Of a stretch of DNA of 25,179 bases, positions 1 through 6,583 are shown one piece after another. The notes beneath the pieces were generated by a model, which was not told the origin of the DNA, did not search any database, and saw nothing but the letters and a program-made list of their open reading frames with translations. The DNA is taken from positions 1 through 25,179 of the forward strand of contig JANOYR010000252.1 in assembly GCA_031428975.1 (NCBI GenBank), in the 5' to 3' direction. Numbering within the stretch: the first letter of the stretch is position 1; each line of letters opens with the position of its first letter. The DNA is from JAAFIP01 sp031428975 (lineage in GTDB: Bacteria; Pseudomonadota; Gammaproteobacteria; Burkholderiales; Burkholderiaceae_C). The position numbers and the translations under genes are program-made.

Positions 1-222
1 TTTGGCCTCACCATTCTCCCGGAGCGCCTGTCTGAGATCCGCAACGAACGCCGCCCCAACTCAAAATACGCAGATCTGGCCAACTGCCGCATGGAAGTAT
101 CCGAGGCCGAAGCCATGATGCGCCGCGCGGGGATTCGCTGGCTGTCTACCACCACCAAGTCGATTGAAGAAATCGCCACCACTATATTGCAAGAGATTCG
201 GCCTGAGCGCTTGGTTTACTAG
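1..222 (+). CDS. ppsR: PpsR, pyruvate water dikinase regulatory protein (3' end only)
   Basis: Frame 1 is open from the first base to a TAG at 220-222 and gives the last 73 residues of a protein. The tail (FGLTILPERLSEIRNERRP, then GIRWLSTTTKSIEEIA and a final ILQEIRP-like end) matches my knowledge of the C terminus of the DUF299/PSRP family. These are bifunctional cytosolic kinase/pyrophosphorylases that inactivate and reactivate phosphoenolpyruvate synthase by threonine phosphorylation. The P-loop and catalytic regions lie upstream of the window, so function rests on the C-terminal signature alone. A ppsA gene is often divergent or nearby in betaproteobacteria, but that cannot be checked here. 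Confidence 0.85.
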   Translation, partial: FGLTILPERLSEIRNERRPNSKYADLANCRMEVSEAEAMMRRAGIRWLSTTTKSIEEIATTILQEIRPERLVY

Positions 223-224
223 CT

Positions 225-264
225 TTTTTATAGCGCACTATGACCATTTGGCGATGACATTAGT
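225..264 (+). repeat. Dispersed repeat copy A
   Basis: This short AT-rich segment begins just after the ppsR stop and reads T-run, TAGCGCACTATGACCATTTG, then GCGATGACATTAG. It aligns with similar segments near 541, 10153, 18571 and 24263. The shared core is roughly ATAGC, ACTATGACCATATG and then GTGACATTGG. All copies are in the same orientation as written. No coding function is visible. Confidence 0.6.
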
Positions 265-383
265 CAATTTTATTGGTTATTTCGCCAGTTACCAAGTGGC
301 AGTCAGCATGTCAGCCTCTGCATTTATCCAATGCGCCACTGCGGGTGGTATCTAGGCGTTTTGGCGCTCTCTTTGTTTATCGC

Positions 384-486
384 GCCCGATCAGCGTTTTG
401 GCGCTCGCGCCACTCCCTCATGGCGGGCATACCGCAAATCGGTCGGACGGCAGAGCCAAAACGCTGATCGGGCTATGCTCTTTTTT
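384..486 (+). repeat. 19-bp perfect inverted repeat with structured loop and T-run
   Basis: The arms at 384-402 and 455-473 are exact reverse complements (GCCCGATCAGCGTTTTGGC and its complement) separated by 52 nt. The loop can form two smaller hairpins: CGCCA/TGGCG around 408-425 and ACCG/CGGT around 431-444. After TATGCTC there is a T6 run ending at 486, so on the + strand this would resemble an intrinsic terminator with an elaborate stem, or a structured RNA. A 14-nt part of the left arm region, GCGTTTTGGCGCTC (393-406), also occurs as a direct repeat at 356-369. The element lies between dispersed repeat copies A and B. Its identity (terminator, small non-autonomous element, structured RNA) is not decided by the sequence. 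Confidence 0.7.
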
Positions 487-540
487 AGGTTTTTAATACC
501 GCAGGCACGCCATTCTTATTTTGCTTTTTACTATATAAAT

Positions 541-576
541 CATAGCGTACTACGACCATGCTACGATGACATTGAC
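541..576 (+). repeat. Dispersed repeat copy B
   Basis: This segment reads CATAGCGTACTACGACCATG and then CTACGATGACATTGAC. It is a diverged second copy of the repeat at 225-264, in the same orientation and preceded by a T-rich stretch. The rest of the 223-735 gap outside copies A and B, the inverted repeat and the Fur promoter shows no convincing gene. The short ORF across 331-603 runs through the repeats and has no ribosome binding site. Confidence 0.55.
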
Positions 577-680
577 ACTATTCTTCATGCGGGTAAGCAA
601 TAAAAAACGCAGCAATCAACAGCGCCCTATTTCACAACCCAACAGACTCCAAATGGATTTGTAAAATTAATTGCAAATCT

Positions 681-710
681 AAATGAGAATGATTCTTATT
701 TGTATATAAT
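681..710 (+). promoter_or_regulatory. Fur box with overlapping promoter for the iron-uptake locus
   Basis: AAATGAGAATGATTCTTATT is a nearly perfect 9-1-9 palindrome (682-690 / 692-700, centre G691, one mismatch). It closely follows the classical Fur consensus. A perfect TATAAT lies at 705-710, five bases past the palindrome, so bound Fur-Fe(II) would cover the -35 region and block RNA polymerase. The transcript would start near 717, giving a very short leader before the ATG at 736. The box and -10 are seen directly; repression by Fur is inference from the family. Confidence 0.9.
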
Positions 711-735
711 TAACTTTACATACTTAAGGATCAAC

Positions 736-3135
736 ATGCCAATCGCCAAACTAAACCACGCATTTTCCAACCCAACATTCCATAGAAAAAATGCCAGCGC
801 CACAGTCAAGGCCTCATACCCCGCTACGAATACAGAAGCAATTACGCTGAAAAATAGAGCCCTGCCTTTAGGTGCAATGCTGTTAGCAGGCAGCCTCAGT
901 GCAATGGCGCAAACTGCGCCATCGGCAGGCAGCAGTGCAGCATCAGAGCCATCAAGAAGCCTTAGCCCGGTCGTGGTGCAAGAAAAAAAAGCCACGCCAC
1001 AAGAAGGCAAAGACGCTATTCGTGCCACCACCACCACCACAGGCAAAGGCAACCAAGCCCTGCGCGACATTCCCCAGTCGATCACCGTAGTAACCGAAAA
1101 GCTCATTGATGACCGCAACCTAGACACCCTCAAAGACGTGCTGCACAACACCGCTGGCGTGACCTTTATGGCCGCTGAAGGCGGCGAGGAGGACATCCGA
1201 TTGCGCGGATTCTCATTAGCCACTACCGGCGATATTTTCATTGACGGTATGCGTGACCCGGCTTTTTATGACCGTGATACTTTCAACAACGACCGCGTTG
1301 ATCTGCTACGCGGCTCTGCCTCGATGTTGTTTGGCCGTGGTTCCACAGGGGGGGCCGCCAACCAAGTGAGTAAAATTCCACGTGCTGTCAACGACCATGA
1401 AGTGAGCACTACCGTGGGCAACCACAGCTATGTCCGCATTACAGGGGATTTCAATTGGCAAACGGGTGAAGATGCTGGCCTGCGGGTCAACGTGATGCGC
1501 ACCAAAGCTGACAACAATGGCGCAGGCTCTGGCGTAGACAAAGAGGGCGTGGCAGCAGCCTACAGATTTGGCATTGGAACAAAGAATGAATTTTTAGTGA
1601 GCCTGAGCCACCTCAACAACACCAACCCACACATGAACTACGGCCTGCCGTGGATCAGACCCACCGCTACTTCGGGCCAAGACACCAACACCATCATTGC
1701 CGGGCTCAAGCCCACGGCCTACTACGGCCTAGACAGTGATTACAACGCGGGCACCGCCTCCACGCTAGGTCTGAGTCATATTCACCGCTTTGGCGCAGAC
1801 ACCGAGCTTAAAACCCAGCTGCGTAAAGGCGAATTCACCCGCGACCAACGCGCCAGCGCCATCCGCTTTGCAGGCTTGACTGCCGCAGCCGCAACGCCCT
1901 TGGTCAACAATCCAGCCATTGGTCAAAACAATTTTGGCCCCAATACCGTATTCAACCGAGGCACCAACCTCAAAGTGCAAAACATGGGCACGCTGTATGC
2001 GCAGTCTGACCTGTCCAGCAAGTTTGACGCACTGGGCTACAAACACGAGCTGCTGGCAGGCATAGATTATTCCAAAGAGAGCAAAATTGTGTATGCCGCC
2101 CGCAGTGCCACTCAAGGCGGCGTGGCGCCCGTCAAGCCGCAAATTCGCGTCAGCCAAGACAGCGGCGGCGGATCGGTCAATGAGGCCAGCCGCGTATTTC
2201 GAGATGGCAACGAATTCACCTCGGTGGGCTACGGCGTGTACGCCCAAGATTTGATCAAAATCACCCCTGAATGGAAGCTGCTAGGCGGCCTGCGCTACGA
2301 CAGCATGAAGGGCAATTACAACGTCTACAACATTCCTACCAACGCGGCGGGCCCTGTGACCACCACGGCTTACGAGCAAAGCATCAACGAATGGAGCAAG
2401 CGTGTAGGCCTGCTCTACCAGCCCAATGCTTTGCACTCCTACCACTTTTCTTACGGTTCGTCCTTCAATACCTCAGGCGATGTGTACTCTTACAGCGCAC
2501 AAAGCGCCAACACCCCACCCGAGCAGAGCCGCAACATCGAAATTGGGGCAAAGCTCGACAGTGCTGACAAACAATTTACCACCCGGTTGGCTTTGTTCCA
2601 TTCGTCCAAAACCAACGAACGCAACACCGACCCCGACACGGCAGCTACCCAGTTGCTGCTTTCGGGCAAGCGCCACTCAGCAGGCATTGAGGTCGATATC
2701 ACCGGCAGGCTTAGCTCAAAATGGGAAATTTATGGCTCATATATGTGGATGCCAATTGCACGCGTAGACAAAGCCGCCCTCACCTCCACTGGTGGCGGCT
2801 CACGCGAGGGCGATCGCCCCGGTTTGTCGCCTAAATACAGCGGCACATTGTGGTCCACCTACCAGCTCACGCCCCAGTGGCGGTTCGGCGCAGGCATTAA
2901 CTTCAGAGGCGAGCAAGCCCCCGCTGACATTGGTACGCCAGCAGCTGGCATCTACAACGCGCCCGCTTACACCACCATGGACTTGCTAGCTGAATACCGT
3001 ATCAACGAGCAATACGCAGTCAAGGCCAATATCAGCAATATCACCGACAAGCTTTACGCTGACTCGGTCTACCGTGGCCATTACATAGCGGGCGCAGGCC
3101 GCTTGGTGCAGGTAAACTTGAGCGCTAAGTTTTAA
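736..3135 (+). CDS. fiu: TonB-dependent outer-membrane siderophore receptor (Fiu/PiuA type)
   Basis: This 799-residue outer-membrane receptor probably imports ferric catecholate-type siderophores. The ATG at 736 is chosen because AAGGA at 726-730 sits five bases upstream; the frame also opens at a TTG at 700, which lies inside the promoter. A signal peptide core runs over residues 43-58 and ends SAMA-Q, behind an unusually long polar N terminus of about 40 residues. A TonB-box-like LSPVVVQ lies at 76-82. The plug domain (about 105-215) carries RDIPQSITVV, IRLRGF, DRVDLLRGSASMLFGRGS and a GGAAN motif. The barrel follows and ends VQVNLSAKF with a terminal Phe, as expected for BAM-assembled proteins. 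The neighbouring piuC supports the Fiu/PiuA assignment; the exact siderophore is not known. A G7 tract at 1348-1354 lies inside the plug coding region. Confidence 0.92.
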   Translation: MPIAKLNHAFSNPTFHRKNASATVKASYPATNTEAITLKNRALPLGAMLLAGSLSAMAQTAPSAGSSAASEPSRSLSPVVVQEKKATPQEGKDAIRATTTTTGKGNQALRDIPQSITVVTEKLIDDRNLDTLKDVLHNTAGVTFMAAEGGEEDIRLRGFSLATTGDIFIDGMRDPAFYDRDTFNNDRVDLLRGSASMLFGRGSTGGAANQVSKIPRAVNDHEVSTTVGNHSYVRITGDFNWQTGEDAGLRVNVMRTKADNNGAGSGVDKEGVAAAYRFGIGTKNEFLVSLSHLNNTNPHMNYGLPWIRPTATSGQDTNTIIAGLKPTAYYGLDSDYNAGTASTLGLSHIHRFGADTELKTQLRKGEFTRDQRASAIRFAGLTAAAATPLVNNPAIGQNNFGPNTVFNRGTNLKVQNMGTLYAQSDLSSKFDALGYKHELLAGIDYSKESKIVYAARSATQGGVAPVKPQIRVSQDSGGGSVNEASRVFRDGNEFTSVGYGVYAQDLIKITPEWKLLGGLRYDSMKGNYNVYNIPTNAAGPVTTTAYEQSINEWSKRVGLLYQPNALHSYHFSYGSSFNTSGDVYSYSAQSANTPPEQSRNIEIGAKLDSADKQFTTRLALFHSSKTNERNTDPDTAATQLLLSGKRHSAGIEVDITGRLSSKWEIYGSYMWMPIARVDKAALTSTGGGSREGDRPGLSPKYSGTLWSTYQLTPQWRFGAGINFRGEQAPADIGTPAAGIYNAPAYTTMDLLAEYRINEQYAVKANISNITDKLYADSVYRGHYIAGAGRLVQVNLSAKF

Positions 3136-3157
3136 ACCAAAATACACCACCCGGCAA

Positions 3158-3193
3158 GGCAGTAGGGCGCAAACCCTGCTGCCCTGTTTATTT
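3158..3193 (+). terminator. Terminator- or attenuator-like hairpin after the receptor gene
   Basis: GGCAGTAGGG (3158-3167) pairs with CCCTGCTGCC (3174-3183) through a 10-bp stem containing one G-U pair and a CGCAAA loop. It is followed by the T-rich CTGTTTATTTTTA. It sits 22 nt after the receptor stop and 25 nt before piuC. It probably reduces read-through so that the receptor mRNA outnumbers the downstream piuC-tonB-exbB-exbD message, or marks a processing site. Confidence 0.65.
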
Positions 3194-3208
3194 TTAGATC
3201 CGCACCCC

Positions 3209-3904
3209 ATGTTTTTGCATATTCCCCAACTTCTCGATGCTGCTGCGCTGCAAAACATTGGGAGCATTCTGAACAACGCTGCGCCGCACGACACTTGGAC
3301 GGATGGCCGCGTGACCAGCGGCGTGCAATCCGCCGAGGTCAAAAACAACCAGCAGATGCCCGAACAAGGCGTGGCTACCCAGCAAGCGCGCGCCTTGGTC
3401 ATGCAAGCACTGGAGCGCAACCCCGATTTTTTGGCGGGTACACTGCCCAAGCGGGTGTATCCACCCGGATTTAACCGCTACAGCGGGCAGACCAACGCGT
3501 TTGGCACTCACATTGACAATGCCATGCGCCGCATACCCGGCTCGGCTGAATATGTGCGCACTGACATTTCTTGCACTGTGTTTTTATCCAATCCGCAAGA
3601 CTATGAAGGCGGTGAATTGGTGATTGCAGGCGCTGGTGGCCAAACCCAAGTCAAACTGGCCGCAGGCGATGCCTACATTTACCCCGCCACCACGCTGCAC
3701 CATGTCAACCCAGTGACCAAGGGCGCGCGTGTGGCTTGTTTTTTCTGGGTGCAAAGCTTTGTGCCCCGCGCCGACCAACGCCAGCTTTTGTATGATTTGG
3801 ACGTGACCATTATGCGGCTGCGCAAGTTGCATGGCGAAACACCCGAGGCCATTGCCCTAACAGGGTCTTATCACAACCTGCTGCGCATGTGGACGCAGGT
3901 TTAA
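3209..3904 (+). CDS. piuC: PiuC/YbiX-type PKHD hydroxylase, Fe(II)/2-oxoglutarate dioxygenase
   Basis: This 231-residue cytosolic Fe(II)/2-oxoglutarate-dependent dioxygenase is of the usual length for the PKHD/YbiX family. The iron ligands are visible as H101-x-D103 in FGTHIDNAMR and H164 in TTLHHVNPVTKGAR. R174 of GAR is the expected 2-oxoglutarate-binding arginine. An N-terminal MFLHIPQLLD start and a C-terminal RMWTQV are typical of the family. The hydroxylation target is not established. The family is regularly encoded beside Fiu/PiuA receptors and is iron-repressed, which fits this position. The ribosome binding site is weak, and the gene follows the receptor after a terminator-like hairpin. 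Confidence 0.92.
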   Translation: MFLHIPQLLDAAALQNIGSILNNAAPHDTWTDGRVTSGVQSAEVKNNQQMPEQGVATQQARALVMQALERNPDFLAGTLPKRVYPPGFNRYSGQTNAFGTHIDNAMRRIPGSAEYVRTDISCTVFLSNPQDYEGGELVIAGAGGQTQVKLAAGDAYIYPATTLHHVNPVTKGARVACFFWVQSFVPRADQRQLLYDLDVTIMRLRKLHGETPEAIALTGSYHNLLRMWTQV

Positions 3905-3913
3905 CCCCCCCCT

Positions 3914-4609
3914 ATGAATACCCAACAACGCCATCTGGCCGTAGCCAGCGCCGTAGTCTTGCTGCATGTAGGAGCCCTGTGGGCTTTGCAAGCTGGCCTG
4001 TTGCGCCGCGCTATGCAAGCCATCATACCCGCCGAAATTTTGGTGCAGTTCGTCGAGCCTGTCCTACTGACGCCGCCCAAGCCAGAGCCACCCAAGCCAG
4101 AGCCAAAACCTGTTGTGCCCGAGGTGGTCAAAAAATCGTTTGTCCCGCCGCCTGCGCCCCAACCGATTGCCATCGCAGACCCCACACCCGCACCCAACGC
4201 GCCCACGGGGGTTGCGGTGTCGCCACCGCCCGCGCCCATCACCGCGCCCGTGCAGGCAGCAGCGCCCGCACCGGTTGCAGCGCCACCGCCAGCACCCGCG
4301 CCCCCACCTCCGCCCGCCAAAATCGAGCCGCCCACACTCGACGCCAGTTACAACGCCAATGTCGATTTGTTTCGCGCCCCCGCCATTTCGGTGCGCTTAA
4401 ATGAGCATGGCCGCGTCTTGCTGCGCTTGACCATCACCGACACCGGCGTGGTCAGCAAAGTCGTGTTAGTCAAAAGCAGTGGCTACGAGCGCCTAGACCA
4501 AGCGGCCATACGCGGCGCACTGCAAACCCGTTTCAAACCCGCCACCCGCGCCGGAATTCCGGTCGAGGTGACCCATCTTTTACCTGTTGATTACAAAGAA
4601 AGCGAATAA
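3914..4609 (+). CDS. tonB: TonB energy-transducer protein
   Basis: This 231-residue inner-membrane-anchored protein carries the proton-motive-force signal from ExbB/ExbD to outer-membrane receptors. One N-terminal transmembrane helix spans about residues 7-30. A long Pro/Ala/Lys-rich periplasmic spacer follows (about 53-140), including KPEPPKPEPKP. The C-terminal TonB domain (about 142-230) contains VLLRLTITDTGVV, VKSSGYERLDQAAI and RFKPATRAGIPVEV. The gene starts nine bases after the piuC stop. The position where a Shine-Dalgarno would lie is a C8 tract (3905-3912), so translation probably depends on coupling to piuC. Several alternative frames stay open through the GC-rich proline region; they are shadows. 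Confidence 0.9.
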   Translation: MNTQQRHLAVASAVVLLHVGALWALQAGLLRRAMQAIIPAEILVQFVEPVLLTPPKPEPPKPEPKPVVPEVVKKSFVPPPAPQPIAIADPTPAPNAPTGVAVSPPPAPITAPVQAAAPAPVAAPPPAPAPPPPPAKIEPPTLDASYNANVDLFRAPAISVRLNEHGRVLLRLTITDTGVVSKVVLVKSSGYERLDQAAIRGALQTRFKPATRAGIPVEVTHLLPVDYKESE

Positions 4610-5344
4610 ATGCAAAACGAATCTGGCCTTATTAACCTGTGGACCCAAGGCGATTGGGTGACCCGTTCGGTGGCAATTCTTCTATTGGCGATGTCCTTGG
4701 CATCATGGATGGTCATTGCCATCAAACTCTTGCAATTGCGCGCTGCTGCACGCCAAGCCAAAGCGGTAGAAGGCTTTTGGCACGCACCCAACTTCCAAGC
4801 GGGGGTGGCGGCTTTGGGGGCAACACAGGACAACCCCTTTAGTAGCCTTGCAAACGAAGGCAAAAACGCCCTGGCTCACCACGCCGCCGCCAAAAGCGAG
4901 TTGCAAAGTGGCCTCGATACCAACGACTGGCTCACCCGTTGCCTGCGCAACTCCATTGACGAGGCCACTGGCAGACTACAGTCTGGGCTGGCGGTGCTCG
5001 CATCGGTAGGCTCTACTGCGCCATTTGTAGGCTTATTTGGCACAGTCTGGGGCATTTACCACGCCCTGCTGGCCATCAGCAGCGCTGGCCAAGCCACCAT
5101 TGACAAAGTGGCAGGCCCAATTGGCGAGGCACTGATCATGACGGCTTTGGGGCTGGCGGTGGCGATTCCCGCTGTCTTGGGCTACAACGCCTTGGTGCGC
5201 GGCAACAAAGGCGTGAGCGCTAAGCTCAACCGGTTTGCGCATGATTTACATGCTTACTTTATGACGGGTGGCCGAATTGGCTCTAATTCCAGCCCGACCT
5301 CCCCTGCCAAAGGGGAGGGTTCTGGCAAATCAAAAGGAGGATAG
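4610..5344 (+). CDS. exbB: ExbB-type proton channel subunit (MotA/TolQ/ExbB family)
   Basis: This 244-residue inner-membrane protein forms the pentameric scaffold of the Ton motor. Three hydrophobic segments lie at about 19-41, 127-150 and 170-195. The family core GLFGTVWGIYHAL (141-153) and the following GEALIMTALGLAVAIPAV stretch are present. The ATG at 4610 directly abuts the TAA of tonB (4607-4609), so the two are translationally coupled. The last roughly 20 residues (SSPTSPAKGEGSGKSKGG) look unlike the family and are encoded by a palindromic repeat at 5297-5320, which appears to have extended the C terminus. ExbB is favoured over TolQ because of the tonB and receptor context. Confidence 0.9.
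   Translation: MQNESGLINLWTQGDWVTRSVAILLLAMSLASWMVIAIKLLQLRAAARQAKAVEGFWHAPNFQAGVAALGATQDNPFSSLANEGKNALAHHAAAKSELQSGLDTNDWLTRCLRNSIDEATGRLQSGLAVLASVGSTAPFVGLFGTVWGIYHALLAISSAGQATIDKVAGPIGEALIMTALGLAVAIPAVLGYNALVRGNKGVSAKLNRFAHDLHAYFMTGGRIGSNSSPTSPAKGEGSGKSKGG
5297..5320. repeat. Palindromic repeat inside the 3' end of exbB
   Basis: CCTCCCCT (5298-5305) pairs with AGGGGAGG (5311-5318) around a GCCAA loop. The outer A/T pair at 5297/5320 is separated by one bulged G. The hairpin encodes the PTSPAKGEG part of the atypical ExbB tail and ends 15 nt before the strong AAGGAGG ribosome binding site of exbD (5334-5340). It resembles short GGGGAGG-type palindromes scattered in betaproteobacterial genomes; that comparison is from memory. 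Confidence 0.6.
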
Positions 5345-5346
5345 GC

Positions 5347-5760
5347 ATGGCTTTTGGTACCCAAGATGACACTGACGAGGTGATGAACGAAATCAACATG
5401 ACGCCCTTGGTGGACGTGATGCTGGTTTTGCTGATTATCTTCATCATCACCGTGCCGGTGATGAAGCACGCGGTCAACATCGACCTGCCCCGCGCCACCA
5501 ACCAGCCGCAAGATGCCAAGCCACAAACCGTGCGCCTAAGCGTCGACGCAGCGGGGCAGTATTATGTCAACGAAGCAGCGGTGGCAGACACTGATTTACC
5601 CTTTTTGCTCAAAACCGAGGCCGCCAAACAGCCCCAGCCCGAGCTGCACATTCGGGGCGACAAAGCAGTGCGTTACGAGCGCGTGGCCCAAGCCATGGCA
5701 GCAGCGCAGCAGTCTGGATTGAAGAAAATTGGGTTTATCACGGAGCCTAAACTTCCTTGA
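5347..5760 (+). CDS. exbD: ExbD-type biopolymer transport protein
   Basis: This 137-residue inner-membrane protein is the second subunit of the Ton motor. The N-terminal NEINMTPLVDVMLVLLIIF motif (14-32) contains D23, the expected proton-carrying aspartate within the single transmembrane helix. A periplasmic domain follows and includes LHIRGDKAVRYERV. The start at ATG 5347 is well supported by AAGGAGG at 5334-5340, overlapping the exbB stop. It ends the iron locus; a hairpin follows at 5770. Length and motif match ExbD/TolR, and context decides for ExbD. Confidence 0.93.
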   Translation: MAFGTQDDTDEVMNEINMTPLVDVMLVLLIIFIITVPVMKHAVNIDLPRATNQPQDAKPQTVRLSVDAAGQYYVNEAAVADTDLPFLLKTEAAKQPQPELHIRGDKAVRYERVAQAMAAAQQSGLKKIGFITEPKLP

Positions 5761-5769
5761 TGCGCCTTG

Positions 5770-5804
5770 AAGCGGCTTGATCACGTCAAGCGCTTGTGGT
5801 TTTA
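5770..5804 (+). terminator. Hairpin terminator downstream of exbD
   Basis: AAGCGGCTTGA (5770-5780) pairs with TCAAGCGCTT (5786-5795) with one bulged G and a five-base loop. It is followed by GTGGTTTTAG, a weak T-run. It lies in the 62-bp gap between the convergent exbD and PIN-toxin genes, the expected place for a terminator of the iron operon. Confidence 0.55.
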
Positions 5805-5822
5805 GCCAAAATCAGCACTCGC

Positions 5823-6278
5823 TCAATCCAGCAAGCCCTCAAGCTGCACCACCTCTAGCGCCCGCCCACTGCTAAAGCCGTGGTCATTGGTCAACAAAAA
5901 TTTGCAATCCTGCTGCACCGCGGTGGCGTAATGCACCGCGTCAATCAATTTCATTTTGCGCTCGCCTGCGAGCTTGGAGGCGGTGTCAAACAAGGCCATG
6001 TCGTGCCCCACAATACTCAAAAAATCTTTCTGCGCAAAAAAGCTTTTTACCTGCGCAATTTGCTGCGCGTCTGCGCTGCGATACGGATGCACCATCACCT
6101 CAGCCACGGCCATAGCACCCGTGGTGGCAAATAGGCGCTGCGCCATGCACGCCTGAAAAATCGGTGCCACTACAGGAAAGTATGTGCTGTGTTCGGCTAA
6201 GAAAAATATAAACACATTCGCGTCAATATAAACACGCTGCCCCTCTAAACGGGACAATGCCGCCGCTATCTTTCCCAT
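5823..6278 (-). CDS. PIN-domain toxin (VapC-like ribonuclease)
   Basis: This 151-residue PIN-domain protein is probably the toxin of a type II toxin-antitoxin pair, acting as a Mg-dependent RNase. The four expected acidic residues are present: D19 (VYIDANVF), E60 (AVAEVMVH), D113 (KLIDAVHYATA) and D132 (LLTNDHGF). The ATG at 6278 is preferred because it overlaps the upstream antitoxin stop by 13 bp, a normal arrangement for such pairs. An upstream start at 6332 would add 18 residues lying within the antitoxin gene. The RNA target is unknown. It converges on exbD. Confidence 0.85.
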   Translation of the reverse strand: MGKIAAALSRLEGQRVYIDANVFIFFLAEHSTYFPVVAPIFQACMAQRLFATTGAMAVAEVMVHPYRSADAQQIAQVKSFFAQKDFLSIVGHDMALFDTASKLAGERKMKLIDAVHYATAVQQDCKFLLTNDHGFSSGRALEVVQLEGLLD

Positions 6279-6520
6279 TGGCTTCTCAGTTCGCGCGCTG
6301 TTTGCTCCACCTCTTCGGGCGTATCGCCCCACAGGCCGCGGCCTATGCCTGCAAAGGCCATTACATCGGCTGGCGGGGCATCATTTTTCTTGGGCGTGAT
6401 GATGATGTTGCCGTTGACGCATTTGACCATCAAGCGGTCGTCAAGCTGAATGTTGGCCGCGCGCACCACGCTGGCAGGCAAGGTGACTTGGTGCTTGGGG
6501 CGCATGCGAATTTCTGGCAT
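6266..6520 (-). CDS. AbrB/SpoVT-type antitoxin of the PIN-toxin pair
   Basis: This 84-residue DNA-binding antitoxin has an N-terminal swapped-hairpin AbrB fold, shown by RMRPKHQVTLPASVVRAANI (about 5-24) and then DRLMVKCVNGNIIITPKK. The C-terminal 40 residues (ADVMAFAGIGRGLWGDTPEE onward) would wrap and neutralise the toxin. The last 13 bp overlap the toxin gene. The family normally autorepresses its own promoter, which would lie in the 63-bp gap to rlmD. Weak ribosome binding site (AAAGAG). It could be called vapB or mazE-like; the partner is a PIN protein, so VapB-like is the better fit. Confidence 0.85.
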   Translation of the reverse strand: MPEIRMRPKHQVTLPASVVRAANIQLDDRLMVKCVNGNIIITPKKNDAPPADVMAFAGIGRGLWGDTPEEVEQTARELRSQWER

Positions 6521-6583
6521 AGATGGCTCTTTGGTGTTTGGCGAATCGGCTAAAAGTAAGATATTTTTATATTATCCAACTTT

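Noticed and set aside
331..603. 90-codon ORF across the inverted repeat and dispersed repeat B
   Set aside because: It runs through repeat DNA, has no ribosome binding site, and its translation shows no recognisable domain.
3889..4404. Alternative-frame ORFs over the tonB proline-rich region
   Set aside because: They are GC-driven shadows of the TonB spacer and have no family likeness.
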